Positions 20,002 to 27,475 of a stretch of 64,000 nt of DNA are shown here, one piece after another; position 1 is the stretch's first letter; every line of letters starts with the position of its first letter. Source of the stretch: Pseudomonas tremae (GTDB taxonomy: Bacteria; Pseudomonadota; Gammaproteobacteria; Pseudomonadales; Pseudomonadaceae). Made by a program: the position numbers and the translations under genes. The notes beneath the pieces are model-generated. The model saw only the letters and a program-made list of their open reading frames with translations, was not told the origin of the DNA and did not search any database. The stretch is from contig NZ_LJRO01000252.1 in the NCBI RefSeq assembly GCF_001401155.1, positions 24,872 through 88,871 of the forward strand, written 5' to 3'.

Positions 20002-20705
20002 ATTCGCAGTTGTATGCCGGAGGGTTGGCGCCGTTTGGGCGCACATTGCTGGCGGCGAGTGATTTACGCCCGGTGTTAGCGTTGCCTGATCTGCTGCTGC
20101 CTGAGCGGCTCGATCAACTGCTGCTAAGTGTTTACGGGCCGCAATTGATGCCCAGCCAGTTGCCGGTGCTGGTCTCGCAGTGGGCCAAGTTCTACTTCAT
20201 GCAGATTATTCCGCCAGTGCTGGTTGCCAGTCTGGCGCATGCCTGGCATTGGCCGTTGGTGCTTGGGCAGGTCGGGTTGGTGCTGGACGAGCGTGGCGTG
20301 CCTTGTGGTGTCAGGTTGCTGGAGCAGGGCGAGGTTTGGCGGGATATTCCAGTCGATCCGTTTCAGCGCTTTGCAGGTTTGCTTGACGATAATCTGCAGC
20401 CCTTTATTGCCGCGCTAAGTGCGTATGGCGAACTGCCTGGCGCAGTATTGTGGAGCAGCGCCGGGGATTACCTGGAAGGGTGCCTTGTGCAACTGGCTGG
20501 CTGCAGCGATGTGTCGCTGGCAGCGGGTATGGCGTTGTTGACCGAGCGACGAAGGCCAGACGGCCGGGCCAATCCGTTGTATCAGGCGGTGCGTTATGTG
20601 GCGCAGGCGAAAGGTGCTGAACCGCGTCGGCAGCGGCGCGTGTGTTGTTTGAGTCATCGGGTCGAGTGGGTCGGGCGCTGCGAGCATTGTCCGCTGCCCG
20701 AGTGA
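19998..20705 (+). CDS. FhuF-type siderophore-iron reductase
   Basis: A 235-residue protein starting at a GTG that overlaps the kinase stop codon. The C-terminus has the FhuF-type iron-sulfur cysteine pattern: CC, ten residues, then CEHC (RRVCCLSHRVEWVGRCEHC region). FhuF proteins bind a [2Fe-2S] cluster and release iron from ferric hydroxamate siderophores by reduction in the cytoplasm. The rest (LVSQWAKFYFMQIIPPVL) fits the family. Co-transcription with a two-component pair is unusual for FhuF and hints at a signal tied to metal or siderophore state, though this is inference. Its stop codon directly abuts that of the convergent gene. Confidence 0.72.
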   Translation: MNSQLYAGGLAPFGRTLLAASDLRPVLALPDLLLPERLDQLLLSVYGPQLMPSQLPVLVSQWAKFYFMQIIPPVLVASLAHAWHWPLVLGQVGLVLDERGVPCGVRLLEQGEVWRDIPVDPFQRFAGLLDDNLQPFIAALSAYGELPGAVLWSSAGDYLEGCLVQLAGCSDVSLAAGMALLTERRRPDGRANPLYQAVRYVAQAKGAEPRRQRRVCCLSHRVEWVGRCEHCPLPE

Positions 20706-21440
20706 TCAACCCTGAACGGCGATCAGGCTCAACAGATGATCGCCCAGCACACTGAACTGACCGTCCAGCTCCTTGCCTGCGTGCCATTCGCTGGACAGGT
20801 CTGTCAGCAAGCGCAGGCGGGCGTTGCCGTCGGCGGACCACTCCAGCAGTTGTGCATCTTCGAAATAGAAGCGCTTCTGCACGATAGGGTAAAGCGCCTT
20901 GAACAGCGCTTCCTTGATCGAGAACGTCAGGGTGACGCGCAACGCCACCTGATCCTGCGCGCCTGCTGCCATGTCGGCCAACTCGGCGGCAGTCAGAATC
21001 TCCCCGGCCAGACGCGAAGCGCGGTCGTGGCTCAGCAGGTTTTCCGTGTCGAGCCCCAGCCCGCGCCATTGCTGCTTGTGCGCCACCACGGCAGCGGCCC
21101 AGCCGGTGCTGTGGGTGATCGAGCCGCAGACATCAGCGGGCCAGATCGGCGCACGGTCTTCACCCAGCGTAGGAATGTGTTCACGTCCATCCAACTGGCG
21201 CAGTGCTCCACGCGCGCAAAGACGACCTGCCAGAAATTCGGCCTGACGCTTGGCGACCGAGCGCTGAATGCTCGCCGGTTGCTGCACCGCACAACGCTGA
21301 AAGTCGCCCTCAGCCAGCTTGAGCGGATCAAAACGCCCACTGACCAGCACCGCGCCTGGGAGGGAATGGGGCAGCGGCCAGTGCTGGACAAGTTCGGGGC
21401 AGCAGGCGGGGAGAATGGGGGGCTGAGTCATGGGCGGCAT
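20706..21440 (-). CDS. 4'-Phosphopantetheinyl transferase (EntD/PcpS-like)
   Basis: A 244-residue enzyme that moves the phosphopantetheine arm of CoA onto carrier-protein domains, activating fatty-acid, polyketide or siderophore synthases. Signatures are CGSITHSTGWAAA (about residues 106-118), the magnesium site LGLDTEN (about 133-139) and FSIKEALFKALYP (about 173-185, the F-S-x-K-E motif). An ATG three codons in (21431) is equally possible, since neither has a strong ribosome-binding site. It resembles the single broad-range PcpS of pseudomonads. It is convergent with the FhuF gene with no bases between the stop codons. Confidence 0.9.
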   Translation of the reverse strand: MPPMTQPPILPACCPELVQHWPLPHSLPGAVLVSGRFDPLKLAEGDFQRCAVQQPASIQRSVAKRQAEFLAGRLCARGALRQLDGREHIPTLGEDRAPIWPADVCGSITHSTGWAAAVVAHKQQWRGLGLDTENLLSHDRASRLAGEILTAAELADMAAGAQDQVALRVTLTFSIKEALFKALYPIVQKRFYFEDAQLLEWSADGNARLRLLTDLSSEWHAGKELDGQFSVLGDHLLSLIAVQG

Positions 21441-21495
21441 TTTGCCGGGTGATTGGGTTGGAGGGAAGGGTGCAGGCTGTCACTAATCTCAACTG

Positions 21496-21595
21496 TCGTG
21501 AAAGGCATTCCCACGCTGGAGCGTGCGGAACGATAATCCCAACTATCTTGCCGATGCTCTGCGTCTTCGTGGCGACGCAGAGCGTGAGCGTCGGT
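21496..21595. repeat. Intergenic palindromic repeat pair, copy 3
   Basis: CGTGAAAGGCATTCCCACGCTGGAGCG-type sequence is followed, in inverted order, by GATGCTCTGCGTC and GACGCAGAGCGT. Two half-units face each other between the PPTase and hydrolase genes. Same family as the copies at 745, 13889, 32850, 43648 and 51997. Confidence 0.55.
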
Positions 21596-21601
21596 CAGTG
21601 A

Positions 21602-22390
21602 TCAGCCAAATATCTTCTTGAAAAACTTCTGCATGTCCGCCCATGAGCTCTGGTCGGCGGCTTTGTCGTAGCCGATGTCCGGGCCACCATGTTCGCCGTG
21701 GCTCAGGCGGTCGGCGTCGGGGTTGGTGAAGCCGTGTTTGGCGCCGTCGATGCTGACGAATGTGTAGTCAGCCTTGGCGTCGTCCATTTCCTTTTTGAAG
21801 GCGACGACGTTCTCCGGTGTGACCATGCTGTCCTTGGCGCCATGCTCGACCAGCATCGGCACCTTGATGCCCGGTTTGGCCGGGGTGTTGGTCACCAGCG
21901 CGCCGTGGAAGCTGACCACGCCCAACAACGGTTCGCCGCGACGCGCTGCGTCCAGGACGATCTTGCCGCCGAAGCAGTAACCGATGGCTGCAATCTTTTT
22001 CGGGTCGGTCTGTGGCTGTTTCTTCAATTGCTCAAGCCCGGCGTCGAAGCGCTTGTCGGACGCATCGCTGTCCTTCAATGCTGCCTGCATGAAGCCCATT
22101 GCGTCTTTCGGGTGCTCGGTGTTCTTGCCTTCGCCATACATGTCGATGGCCATTGCGCTATAACCCAGTGCCGCCAGATCGCGGGCGCGACGCTTGGCGT
22201 AGTCGTTCAAACCCCACCATTCATGAACCACCAAAATCCCGGGGCGCGGGCCTTTGATGGCGTCGTCGTAGGCGTAATAGCCCACCAGTCTGGTGCCGTC
22301 AGCACTTTTGTAATCGACCTGTTCGGTTTTGATCGCGGCTTGGGCGAGCCCGGTCAGGCCCATCATGATCATTGCAATCCACAAACGCAT
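21602..22390 (-). CDS. Periplasmic dienelactone hydrolase family protein
   Basis: A 262-residue alpha/beta hydrolase with a signal peptide (MRLWIAMIMMGLTGLAQA, cleavage about residue 18), so probably periplasmic. The dienelactone-hydrolase triad is visible: nucleophile Cys in IGYCFGGK, Asp in HGAKDSMV and His in GAKHGFTN. VHEWWGLN near the N-terminus is also typical. An AAGGAG site precedes the ATG. True dienelactone hydrolases of aromatic degradation are cytoplasmic and in catabolic clusters; this one stands alone, so the substrate is unknown. Confidence 0.85.
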   Translation of the reverse strand: MRLWIAMIMMGLTGLAQAAIKTEQVDYKSADGTRLVGYYAYDDAIKGPRPGILVVHEWWGLNDYAKRRARDLAALGYSAMAIDMYGEGKNTEHPKDAMGFMQAALKDSDASDKRFDAGLEQLKKQPQTDPKKIAAIGYCFGGKIVLDAARRGEPLLGVVSFHGALVTNTPAKPGIKVPMLVEHGAKDSMVTPENVVAFKKEMDDAKADYTFVSIDGAKHGFTNPDADRLSHGEHGGPDIGYDKAADQSSWADMQKFFKKIFG

Positions 22391-22467
22391 GTGCAGCTCC
22401 TTCTACGGGGGTGTACAGGATGAAAGGCCAACAATAGCCGATTCTGCGACAGGTGGCGCGCAGGACT

Positions 22468-22506
22468 GTTCAGCACCGGTTCATGCAGTGTTCAGTCGGG
22501 GTTCAG
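22468..22506 (+). promoter_or_regulatory. Four 11-bp-phased GTTCAG hexamers, probable PhoP site
   Basis: GTTCAG (22468), GTTCAT (22479), GTTCAG (22490) and GTTCAG (22501) are each separated by exactly 5 bp, an 11-bp helical period. Direct hexamers with N5 spacers are how PhoP/OmpR-type dimers bind. They end about 60 bp before the gene that leads phoPQ, in the promoter position, so PhoP autoregulation is the natural reading. Confidence 0.65.
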
Positions 22507-22567
22507 CCCGGCACGCTTACTGTTGAGCCCTACCTTGACAGCGTGCCCGAGCGCAAAAGGAGTCGAT

Positions 22568-22918
22568 ATGTTGAATCTCAACAAGTTTTTCCTGGCATTG
22601 GCTTTTCTGGGAGGCAGCGCGGCGGCGCAGGCTGGCGACAGCAAACTTGAAGTGGCCCGCATCGAGTTCGCGAAGACCAGCGAAAGGCTCGACGACACGC
22701 ACAGCTGGGGGCACGCGCTCGGGGAGCAGGGGCAAACCAATGCATCGGCGGGGACGCTATATTCCCTGCCGGTTTACGGAAGTCTGACGGGGACCCACAA
22801 TGGCCTGCCTGTCAGCCGCGAAATCCTGCTGGGCAGCTATGATGTGACACAGCATGTGCCCGTCAGCGCCCACCTGTTGAGTACTGATGCGACGATGTCG
22901 TTTCATTCTTTGTCTTGA
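22568..22918 (+). CDS. Small secreted protein leading the phoPQ operon
   Basis: A 116-residue protein with a signal peptide (MLNLNKFFLALAFLGGSAAAQA, cleavage about residue 22) and an AAGGAG site six bases before the ATG. The mature region has no cysteine and no domain I recognise (LEVARIEFAKTSERLDDTHS; later PVSREILLGSYDVTQHVPVS). It takes the place of oprH, which precedes phoPQ in P. aeruginosa, but it is too short to be that eight-stranded outer-membrane porin and looks unrelated. It is 27 bp upstream of phoP and downstream of the phased hexamers, so a PhoP-regulated periplasmic product is likely. Confidence 0.75.
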   Translation: MLNLNKFFLALAFLGGSAAAQAGDSKLEVARIEFAKTSERLDDTHSWGHALGEQGQTNASAGTLYSLPVYGSLTGTHNGLPVSREILLGSYDVTQHVPVSAHLLSTDATMSFHSLS

Positions 22919-22945
22919 GGCTGCGATTGTGCCTGGGAGAGCTGC

Positions 22946-23623
22946 ATGAAGTTGTTGGTAGTTGAGGATGAAGCGCTGCTGCGCCACCACTTGCGCACCC
23001 GTCTGACCGAAGCGGGGCATGTGGTGGAGGCAGTGGCCAACGCCGAAGAAGCGTTGTATCAGGTCGCGCAATTCAATCACGATCTGGCGGTGATCGACCT
23101 GGGGCTGCCGGGCATCGGCGGGCTGGACCTGATTCGTCAGCTGCGCACCTTGGGCAAGGCGTTTCCGATCCTGATCCTGACCGCACGCGGCAACTGGCAG
23201 GACAAGGTCGAAGGACTGGCTGCCGGCGCTGACGACTATGTGGTCAAACCTTTCCAGTTCGAAGAGCTGGAAGCCCGGCTCAATGCCCTGCTGCGGCGTT
23301 CCAGTGGCTTTATTCAATCGACCATCACGGCTGGCCCATTGCTGCTGGACCTTAACCGCAAGCACGCTGCACTGGCCGAACAGCCACTGGCGTTGACCGC
23401 GTACGAATACCGCATTCTCGAGTACCTGATGCTCCATCACCAGCAGGTGGTGCCCAAGGAGCGTCTGATGGAGCAGCTCTATCCTGACGACGACGAGCGC
23501 GATCCGAATGTGATCGAAGTGCTGGTCGGCCGCTTGCGCCGCAAGCTAGACGGCAGCGTGGCCTTCAAACCGATCGAAACCGTGCGTGGCATGGGCTACC
23601 TGTTCAATGAGCGCTGTACGTGA
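22946..23623 (+). CDS. phoP: Response regulator PhoP
   Basis: A 225-residue OmpR-type regulator: receiver residues VVEDEALLRHHLR, phospho-acceptor Asp51 in AVIDLGLPGIGG, Thr in LTARG, Lys in VKPFQFEELEAR, and a winged-helix C-terminal domain (LTAYEYRILEYLM, EVLVGRLRRKL, IETVRGMGYLF). In pseudomonads PhoP responds to low Mg2+ through PhoQ and controls envelope and antimicrobial-peptide functions. It overlaps phoQ by 4 bp (GTGA). I name it PhoP from sequence and from its place near dctA. Confidence 0.88.
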   Translation: MKLLVVEDEALLRHHLRTRLTEAGHVVEAVANAEEALYQVAQFNHDLAVIDLGLPGIGGLDLIRQLRTLGKAFPILILTARGNWQDKVEGLAAGADDYVVKPFQFEELEARLNALLRRSSGFIQSTITAGPLLLDLNRKHAALAEQPLALTAYEYRILEYLMLHHQQVVPKERLMEQLYPDDDERDPNVIEVLVGRLRRKLDGSVAFKPIETVRGMGYLFNERCT

Positions 23624-24966
23624 TTCGTTCGCTTCGCCTGCGCCTCATGCTGGGTGCCGCCACGCTGGCGGTGATCTTCATGTTGCTGATGCTGCCTGCT
23701 TTGCAGGGCGCATTCAGTCTGGCGTTACGCGGGGCGATCGAGCAGCGGCTGGCTTCCGACGTCACCACCATGATTTCTGCCGCGCGGGTCGAAGACGGCC
23801 ATCTGATGATGCCTTCGGTGCTGCCGGGCGAACAATTCAATCTGCCTGGCAGTCGCTTGCTGGGCTACATCTATAACCGCCAGGGGCAGATGGTCTGGCG
23901 TTCGCTGTCCACCGAAGGCGAAGACATCGACTATCGCCCGCAATATGACGGGCAAGGTAGCGAGTTCACCAAGATCAAGGAAATCAATGGAGACGAGTAC
24001 TTCGTCTACGACGTCGAGATTCGTCTGCTTGGCGGCCGTAACGCTGCATTCAGCATCGTCGCGGTGCAGCCGTTGCGCGGTTATCAGGAAACCATCGACG
24101 GCTTGCGGCGCAAGCTCTATCTGGGCTTCGGCGCTGCATTGGCAGTCTTGCTCGGGTTGTTGTGGATGGGCCTGACCTGGGGGCTGCGTGCCTTGCGTGG
24201 CTTGAGTCAGGAACTGGATCAGGTGGAGTCGGGCGTGCGCGACAGCCTCAGCGAAGAGCATCCCAGCGAATTGCTGCGCCTGACCGACTCGCTCAACCGC
24301 CTGCTGCGCAGCGAACGTGAACAGCGCATACGCTACCGCGACTCACTGGACGACCTGGCACACAGCCTGAAAACACCGTTGGCGGTATTGCAGGGCGTCA
24401 GCGAGAACATCGCCAAGCGTCCCGAGGACGTCGAGCAGGCACGCGTGCTGCAATCGCAGATCGAGCGCATGAGCCAGCAGATCGGCTATCAACTGCAGCG
24501 CGCCAGCCTGCGCAAGAGCGGTCTGGTACGCCATCACGTGATGCTGCGGCCGGTGGTCGAAAGCCTGTGCAACACGCTTGATAAGGTCTACCGCGACAAG
24601 CGGGTCAAGGCCACGCTCGATCTGCCGCAGGATTGCCAGGTCCACATGGAGGAGGGCGCGCTGCTGGAAATGCTCGGTAACCTGTTGGAAAACGCCTACC
24701 GGCTGTGTCTTGGCGAAGTGCGCGTCAGCTTCACACGCTCAGCGGACGGCGATGAGCTGTGTGTCGAAGATGACGGCCCCGGTGTCCCGCAAAGCCAGCG
24801 TGCGCGCATCCTTGAGCGGGGCGAACGGCTGGACCGGCAGAATCCCGGACAGGGTATAGGTCTGGCTGTGGTCAAGGACATTATCGAAAGCTACGGCGCG
24901 CAGCTGACCCTGGGAGATTCAGCGCTGGGTGGCGCGGCGTTCAGGATTCATTTTCTGGCGCAGTGA
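23620..24966 (+). CDS. phoQ: Sensor histidine kinase PhoQ
   Basis: A 448-residue inner-membrane kinase starting at the GTG that overlaps the phoP stop. Transmembrane helix 1 spans about residues 9-30 and helix 2 about 167-188. The periplasmic sensor between them is acidic (EGEDIDYRPQY), as expected for a divalent-cation sensor. The H-box DDLAHSLKTPLAVL gives phospho-acceptor His248. ATP-binding boxes are GNLLENAYRLC, EDDGPGVPQ and GQGIGLAVVKDI. The HSLKTPL form, in place of HELRTPL, is characteristic of PhoQ. Confidence 0.88.
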   Translation: MIRSLRLRLMLGAATLAVIFMLLMLPALQGAFSLALRGAIEQRLASDVTTMISAARVEDGHLMMPSVLPGEQFNLPGSRLLGYIYNRQGQMVWRSLSTEGEDIDYRPQYDGQGSEFTKIKEINGDEYFVYDVEIRLLGGRNAAFSIVAVQPLRGYQETIDGLRRKLYLGFGAALAVLLGLLWMGLTWGLRALRGLSQELDQVESGVRDSLSEEHPSELLRLTDSLNRLLRSEREQRIRYRDSLDDLAHSLKTPLAVLQGVSENIAKRPEDVEQARVLQSQIERMSQQIGYQLQRASLRKSGLVRHHVMLRPVVESLCNTLDKVYRDKRVKATLDLPQDCQVHMEEGALLEMLGNLLENAYRLCLGEVRVSFTRSADGDELCVEDDGPGVPQSQRARILERGERLDRQNPGQGIGLAVVKDIIESYGAQLTLGDSALGGAAFRIHFLAQ

Positions 24967-24982
24967 GCGAAGGGCGTAAAGC

Positions 24983-25023
24983 AATGCGCGAGCCCCCGTA
25001 AGTGTCTGTGACGGGCCCGCGTT
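24983..25023. terminator. Imperfect hairpin after phoQ
   Basis: GCGCGAGCCCCCGT and ACGGGCCCGCGTT form an imperfect stem around a 10 to 12-nt loop, 20 bases after the phoQ stop codon and in front of a convergent gene. GTTGTTAAATTAAT follows. The stem is clear but not clean. Confidence 0.4.
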
Positions 25024-25060
25024 GTTAAATTAATCTTGATAGCCCATCAGTTGCTACCTA

Positions 25061-25783
25061 TCAAATGCCTGGTTTGCTGCGATGAGATGTCAGCCAGTTA
25101 AACAGTCGGCTGAGCCACCACTTGCTACGCGCTTCACGAATCTCTTCAATATTGGCGAACGTGTAAGGCCCCGTTTTTTTCTCTTTCGCCACAAGCGCCA
25201 CTAGGCCGCGTATGGGGAATCGATAATGAAACACAAGATACAGTGTCAGTGCTGTCGAAGTGAAACCGACCAAAAGGCCAGTGCTCGCGGCCCCGAAGGT
25301 TTTGAGGATAATGCAGGAAATGAGTGTGGCTACCCCAGCAATTAGCCCATGTTGTACGCTGTAGTGATTGAGCTCTGTCATTACTTTGCCATCTTGAGTC
25401 TTGAAAGGCAGCGACTCGTGATTAAAACGGCTCTTAATGATTATCAGGATCTCGATCAGGACAAGCAGAAAAGGGAGTCCGCCCCAGAGTACTGCCGCTA
25501 CAGAATCTAGATGAAGCTCTTTTTTGGACGCGGTATAAACACTTCCCACGCTAATGATCGTAAACGTCAGTATTATTCCGGCATAAAATTGCGTGGCAAA
25601 AGCAGAAAATCGCTCATTCACATAAATCAGGAACAGCGTGCGCCCCAGAAATATAAAAAATGAACCCGTTGCGAGCCAGAGAAGAAGGGGGGAGCTGGAT
25701 GACAGTACGAATATAAAAAAGTACAGTAGCAATGTATTGGCATAGAGCACTTTCCTGATAGAGTTGGGTTGTGTATCTACCAT
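25061..25783 (-). CDS. Multi-pass membrane protein, probable immunity partner of the upstream gene
   Basis: A 240-residue protein starting MVDTQPNSIRKVLYAN, with a GGAGAG site placing this ATG. About five to six hydrophobic segments are seen: residues about 19-35, 38-55, 66-85, 96-115 and 145-190. The C-terminus is basic and cytoplasmic-looking. The start overlaps the stop of the upstream gene by 7 bp (ATGGTAG), so the two are translationally coupled. I do not recognise a family. The tight coupling, AT-rich composition and downstream position make an inner-membrane immunity protein against a membrane-acting toxin the best guess. Confidence 0.6.
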   Translation of the reverse strand: MVDTQPNSIRKVLYANTLLLYFFIFVLSSSSPLLLWLATGSFFIFLGRTLFLIYVNERFSAFATQFYAGIILTFTIISVGSVYTASKKELHLDSVAAVLWGGLPFLLVLIEILIIIKSRFNHESLPFKTQDGKVMTELNHYSVQHGLIAGVATLISCIILKTFGAASTGLLVGFTSTALTLYLVFHYRFPIRGLVALVAKEKKTGPYTFANIEEIREARSKWWLSRLFNWLTSHRSKPGI

Positions 25784-26799
25784 GAGGCTCTCCACCGTTT
25801 TAAACGTTCTGCAATGGATTTATCCCAGCCGGACTCTCCCATAAAGTACTGTGCGGCCATTCCAGCGGTTATTCCTGCAGCAATAATGATGACGAGCGGT
25901 GCGCTTGTCCCTATCACTACTGTGGCTATAAAGCCAGCGCCAAACGCGGCGAGGTTCGTGGGTTGTGTGTCGGCAGACTTATCTAAAAACTCTCCCATCG
26001 AGTTGGAGCTTTTAGCATCCATATAAGCCTGCGGTCCTACAGCCAAAGCCAGTCCTATTATGTTGCCACCGATAAGTTTTGGGACCCCTCTAGCGCCCTT
26101 TGAGTGTAACCTCGCAGAAGAGTTTAACGCCTTCGCGGTGCCTGTAGTGGGTATATGTACCGCTCGGCCAGCATTGGCGCCAAATATTCTATATTTAATG
26201 GCTTCTGCTGTAAGTGGTACCTCCAGGTGCAGCTTGCCGTTAATTCTGATAATCTTAAGTCTGCCTTTAAATTTTTTATTAACAGTACTAAAGTTTTCGG
26301 AGCCTTTGGTTTTTGCCCATTTGTTCAGGGTTTTTTGCAGTCCAGGGGGAAGATCTACTAAGTCCGAAACTTTTTTTGTCTTTAATGCCGCAGAAATTAC
26401 GCCGCCCACCCCGGCAACTGTACCGGGAAGATTGCTTGTAGAAAATAACAGAGGTCCGACTACAGGGATACTTATAGCTTCTTTTTGAAGGTTCGCTAGC
26501 GCTTCGGCTGAGACCTCCGATGCGTTCTTCATGTTTGCAATAAGATCGTTCAAAAAAAGGACGGACGACTTCAGTTCTGTTTCGTTCAAACCCGACTCTG
26601 GATCCTTGAGTTCACTAATAAGGATCATGGCAGCGCTGAAATCATCAATAGCGTAATAGCCGCCAAACGTCATTAGCGCTGACGTTCGTGGAGCTGGTCG
26701 CTCGCTAGGAAAGGTCATTTGCCCTTGGCCTAGCAAGCCTGCTTGACGAGTAGGGCCGCGGTTCATGGCTGCAGTGCGCGGTAAAAGCCTCTCATCCAT
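25777..26799 (-). CDS. Unrecognised protein with hydrophobic hairpins, toxin-like
   Basis: A 340-residue protein; the ATG at 26799 is chosen because AAAGGAG lies 8 bp upstream. There is no signal peptide. The N-terminal 40 residues are polar and proline-rich. The middle has a Gly/Ala-rich hydrophobic stretch (about residues 105-140, PVVGPLLFSTSNLPGTVAGV). The C-terminal third holds a hydrophobic pair of helices (about 270-320, including FIATVVIGTSAPLVIIIAAG) reminiscent of the buried hairpin of pore-forming bacteriocins. The last residues are basic and Trp-rich. AT-rich composition against GC-rich flanks points to acquisition. A colicin- or T6SS-effector-like role is inferred from architecture and the coupled membrane protein only. 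Confidence 0.6.
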   Translation of the reverse strand: MDERLLPRTAAMNRGPTRQAGLLGQGQMTFPSERPAPRTSALMTFGGYYAIDDFSAAMILISELKDPESGLNETELKSSVLFLNDLIANMKNASEVSAEALANLQKEAISIPVVGPLLFSTSNLPGTVAGVGGVISAALKTKKVSDLVDLPPGLQKTLNKWAKTKGSENFSTVNKKFKGRLKIIRINGKLHLEVPLTAEAIKYRIFGANAGRAVHIPTTGTAKALNSSARLHSKGARGVPKLIGGNIIGLALAVGPQAYMDAKSSNSMGEFLDKSADTQPTNLAAFGAGFIATVVIGTSAPLVIIIAAGITAGMAAQYFMGESGWDKSIAERLKRWRASW

Positions 26800-26937
26800 G
26801 GCTATCACTCCTTTGCTTTGAGATTCATTCATCAGGTGTTTGACGTCGCTCGCATCAGCAACGCTTTCAAAGTTCGTGGCCTTGATGTCAATACGCTTTC
26901 AGTACGTGTATCAAGCTTGGCTCAGATGCAGATAGCA

Positions 26938-26966
26938 ATTATAAATCAGTAATGATGTATACAAAA
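26938..26966 (-). promoter_or_regulatory. Candidate promoter of the toxin-like cassette
   Basis: The minus strand has a perfect -10 TATAAT (26938-26943) and, at 17-bp spacing, TTTTGT (26961-26966) as a weak -35. It lies about 140 bp before the chosen start at 26799. Bases 26967-27198 hold nothing I can name. Confidence 0.45.
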
Positions 26967-27198
26967 TGCTCTGCAAGGGTGCCCGATTTTTTTGAAACAA
27001 TGAAGAGATCCGATTAAAGATTTTTGGGCTGATACCTCTATCAATCCACGATTCGAGCTGACATCAGGTTTTGCTGAAACGTCTGCTTCTGGGATCGGTG
27101 TCATTCAGGCGCTCTTGCAGCTCCTAATATTCCAGGCAGTCGTGCGCATCTGCTCGCTGAGCAAGAGCGAGCTGCACGCTCATTCTGTGTCACTCAAA

Positions 27199-27253
27199 GG
27201 CGGATATCCGCCACTGACGCCCCTACGTTTCCTCTATGCGGCGGAAAACCGCC
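27199..27253 (+). promoter_or_regulatory. Paired inverted repeats upstream of dctA, probable activator sites
   Basis: GGCGGATATCCGCC (27199-27212) and GGCGGAAAACCGCC (27240-27253) share GGCGG-N4-CCGCC and are 41 bp apart centre to centre, four helical turns. They sit about 80-130 bp before the sigma-54 promoter of dctA, where enhancer-binding proteins bind. DctD, activator of C4-dicarboxylate uptake, is the likely ligand by inference. Confidence 0.55.
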
Positions 27254-27331
27254 ACATCTCCTTTCGCTCCCCGACTACTGTTACCCTTTTAAGCCTTGCC
27301 AGGCGGGGGTCTTGATATCACTTTGATTCTA

Positions 27332-27347
27332 TGGCACGCCTATTGCT
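27332..27347 (+). promoter_or_regulatory. Sigma-54 (RpoN) promoter of dctA
   Basis: TGGCACGCCTATTGCT matches the -24/-12 consensus TGGCACG-N4-TTGCW at every fixed position. It is about 130 bp upstream of the dctA start codon. A small hairpin (CCCTCC with GGAGGG, 27393-27410) lies in the leader. Confidence 0.85.
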
Positions 27348-27475
27348 ACCCAGAGGGTAGATGCCTGCTTTGCGCAGCTCGACAAAACAAATCCCTCCAG
27401 TGCAGGAGGGTTAGCGCTTTATAGGCCCGCGTGCATCAGGTAAAGATGCCGACGGCGCCCTTGAGGAAAACTGCA

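Noticed and set aside
27115..27315. 66-codon frame upstream of dctA
   Set aside because: It covers the palindromes of the dctA regulatory region and has no ribosome-binding site.
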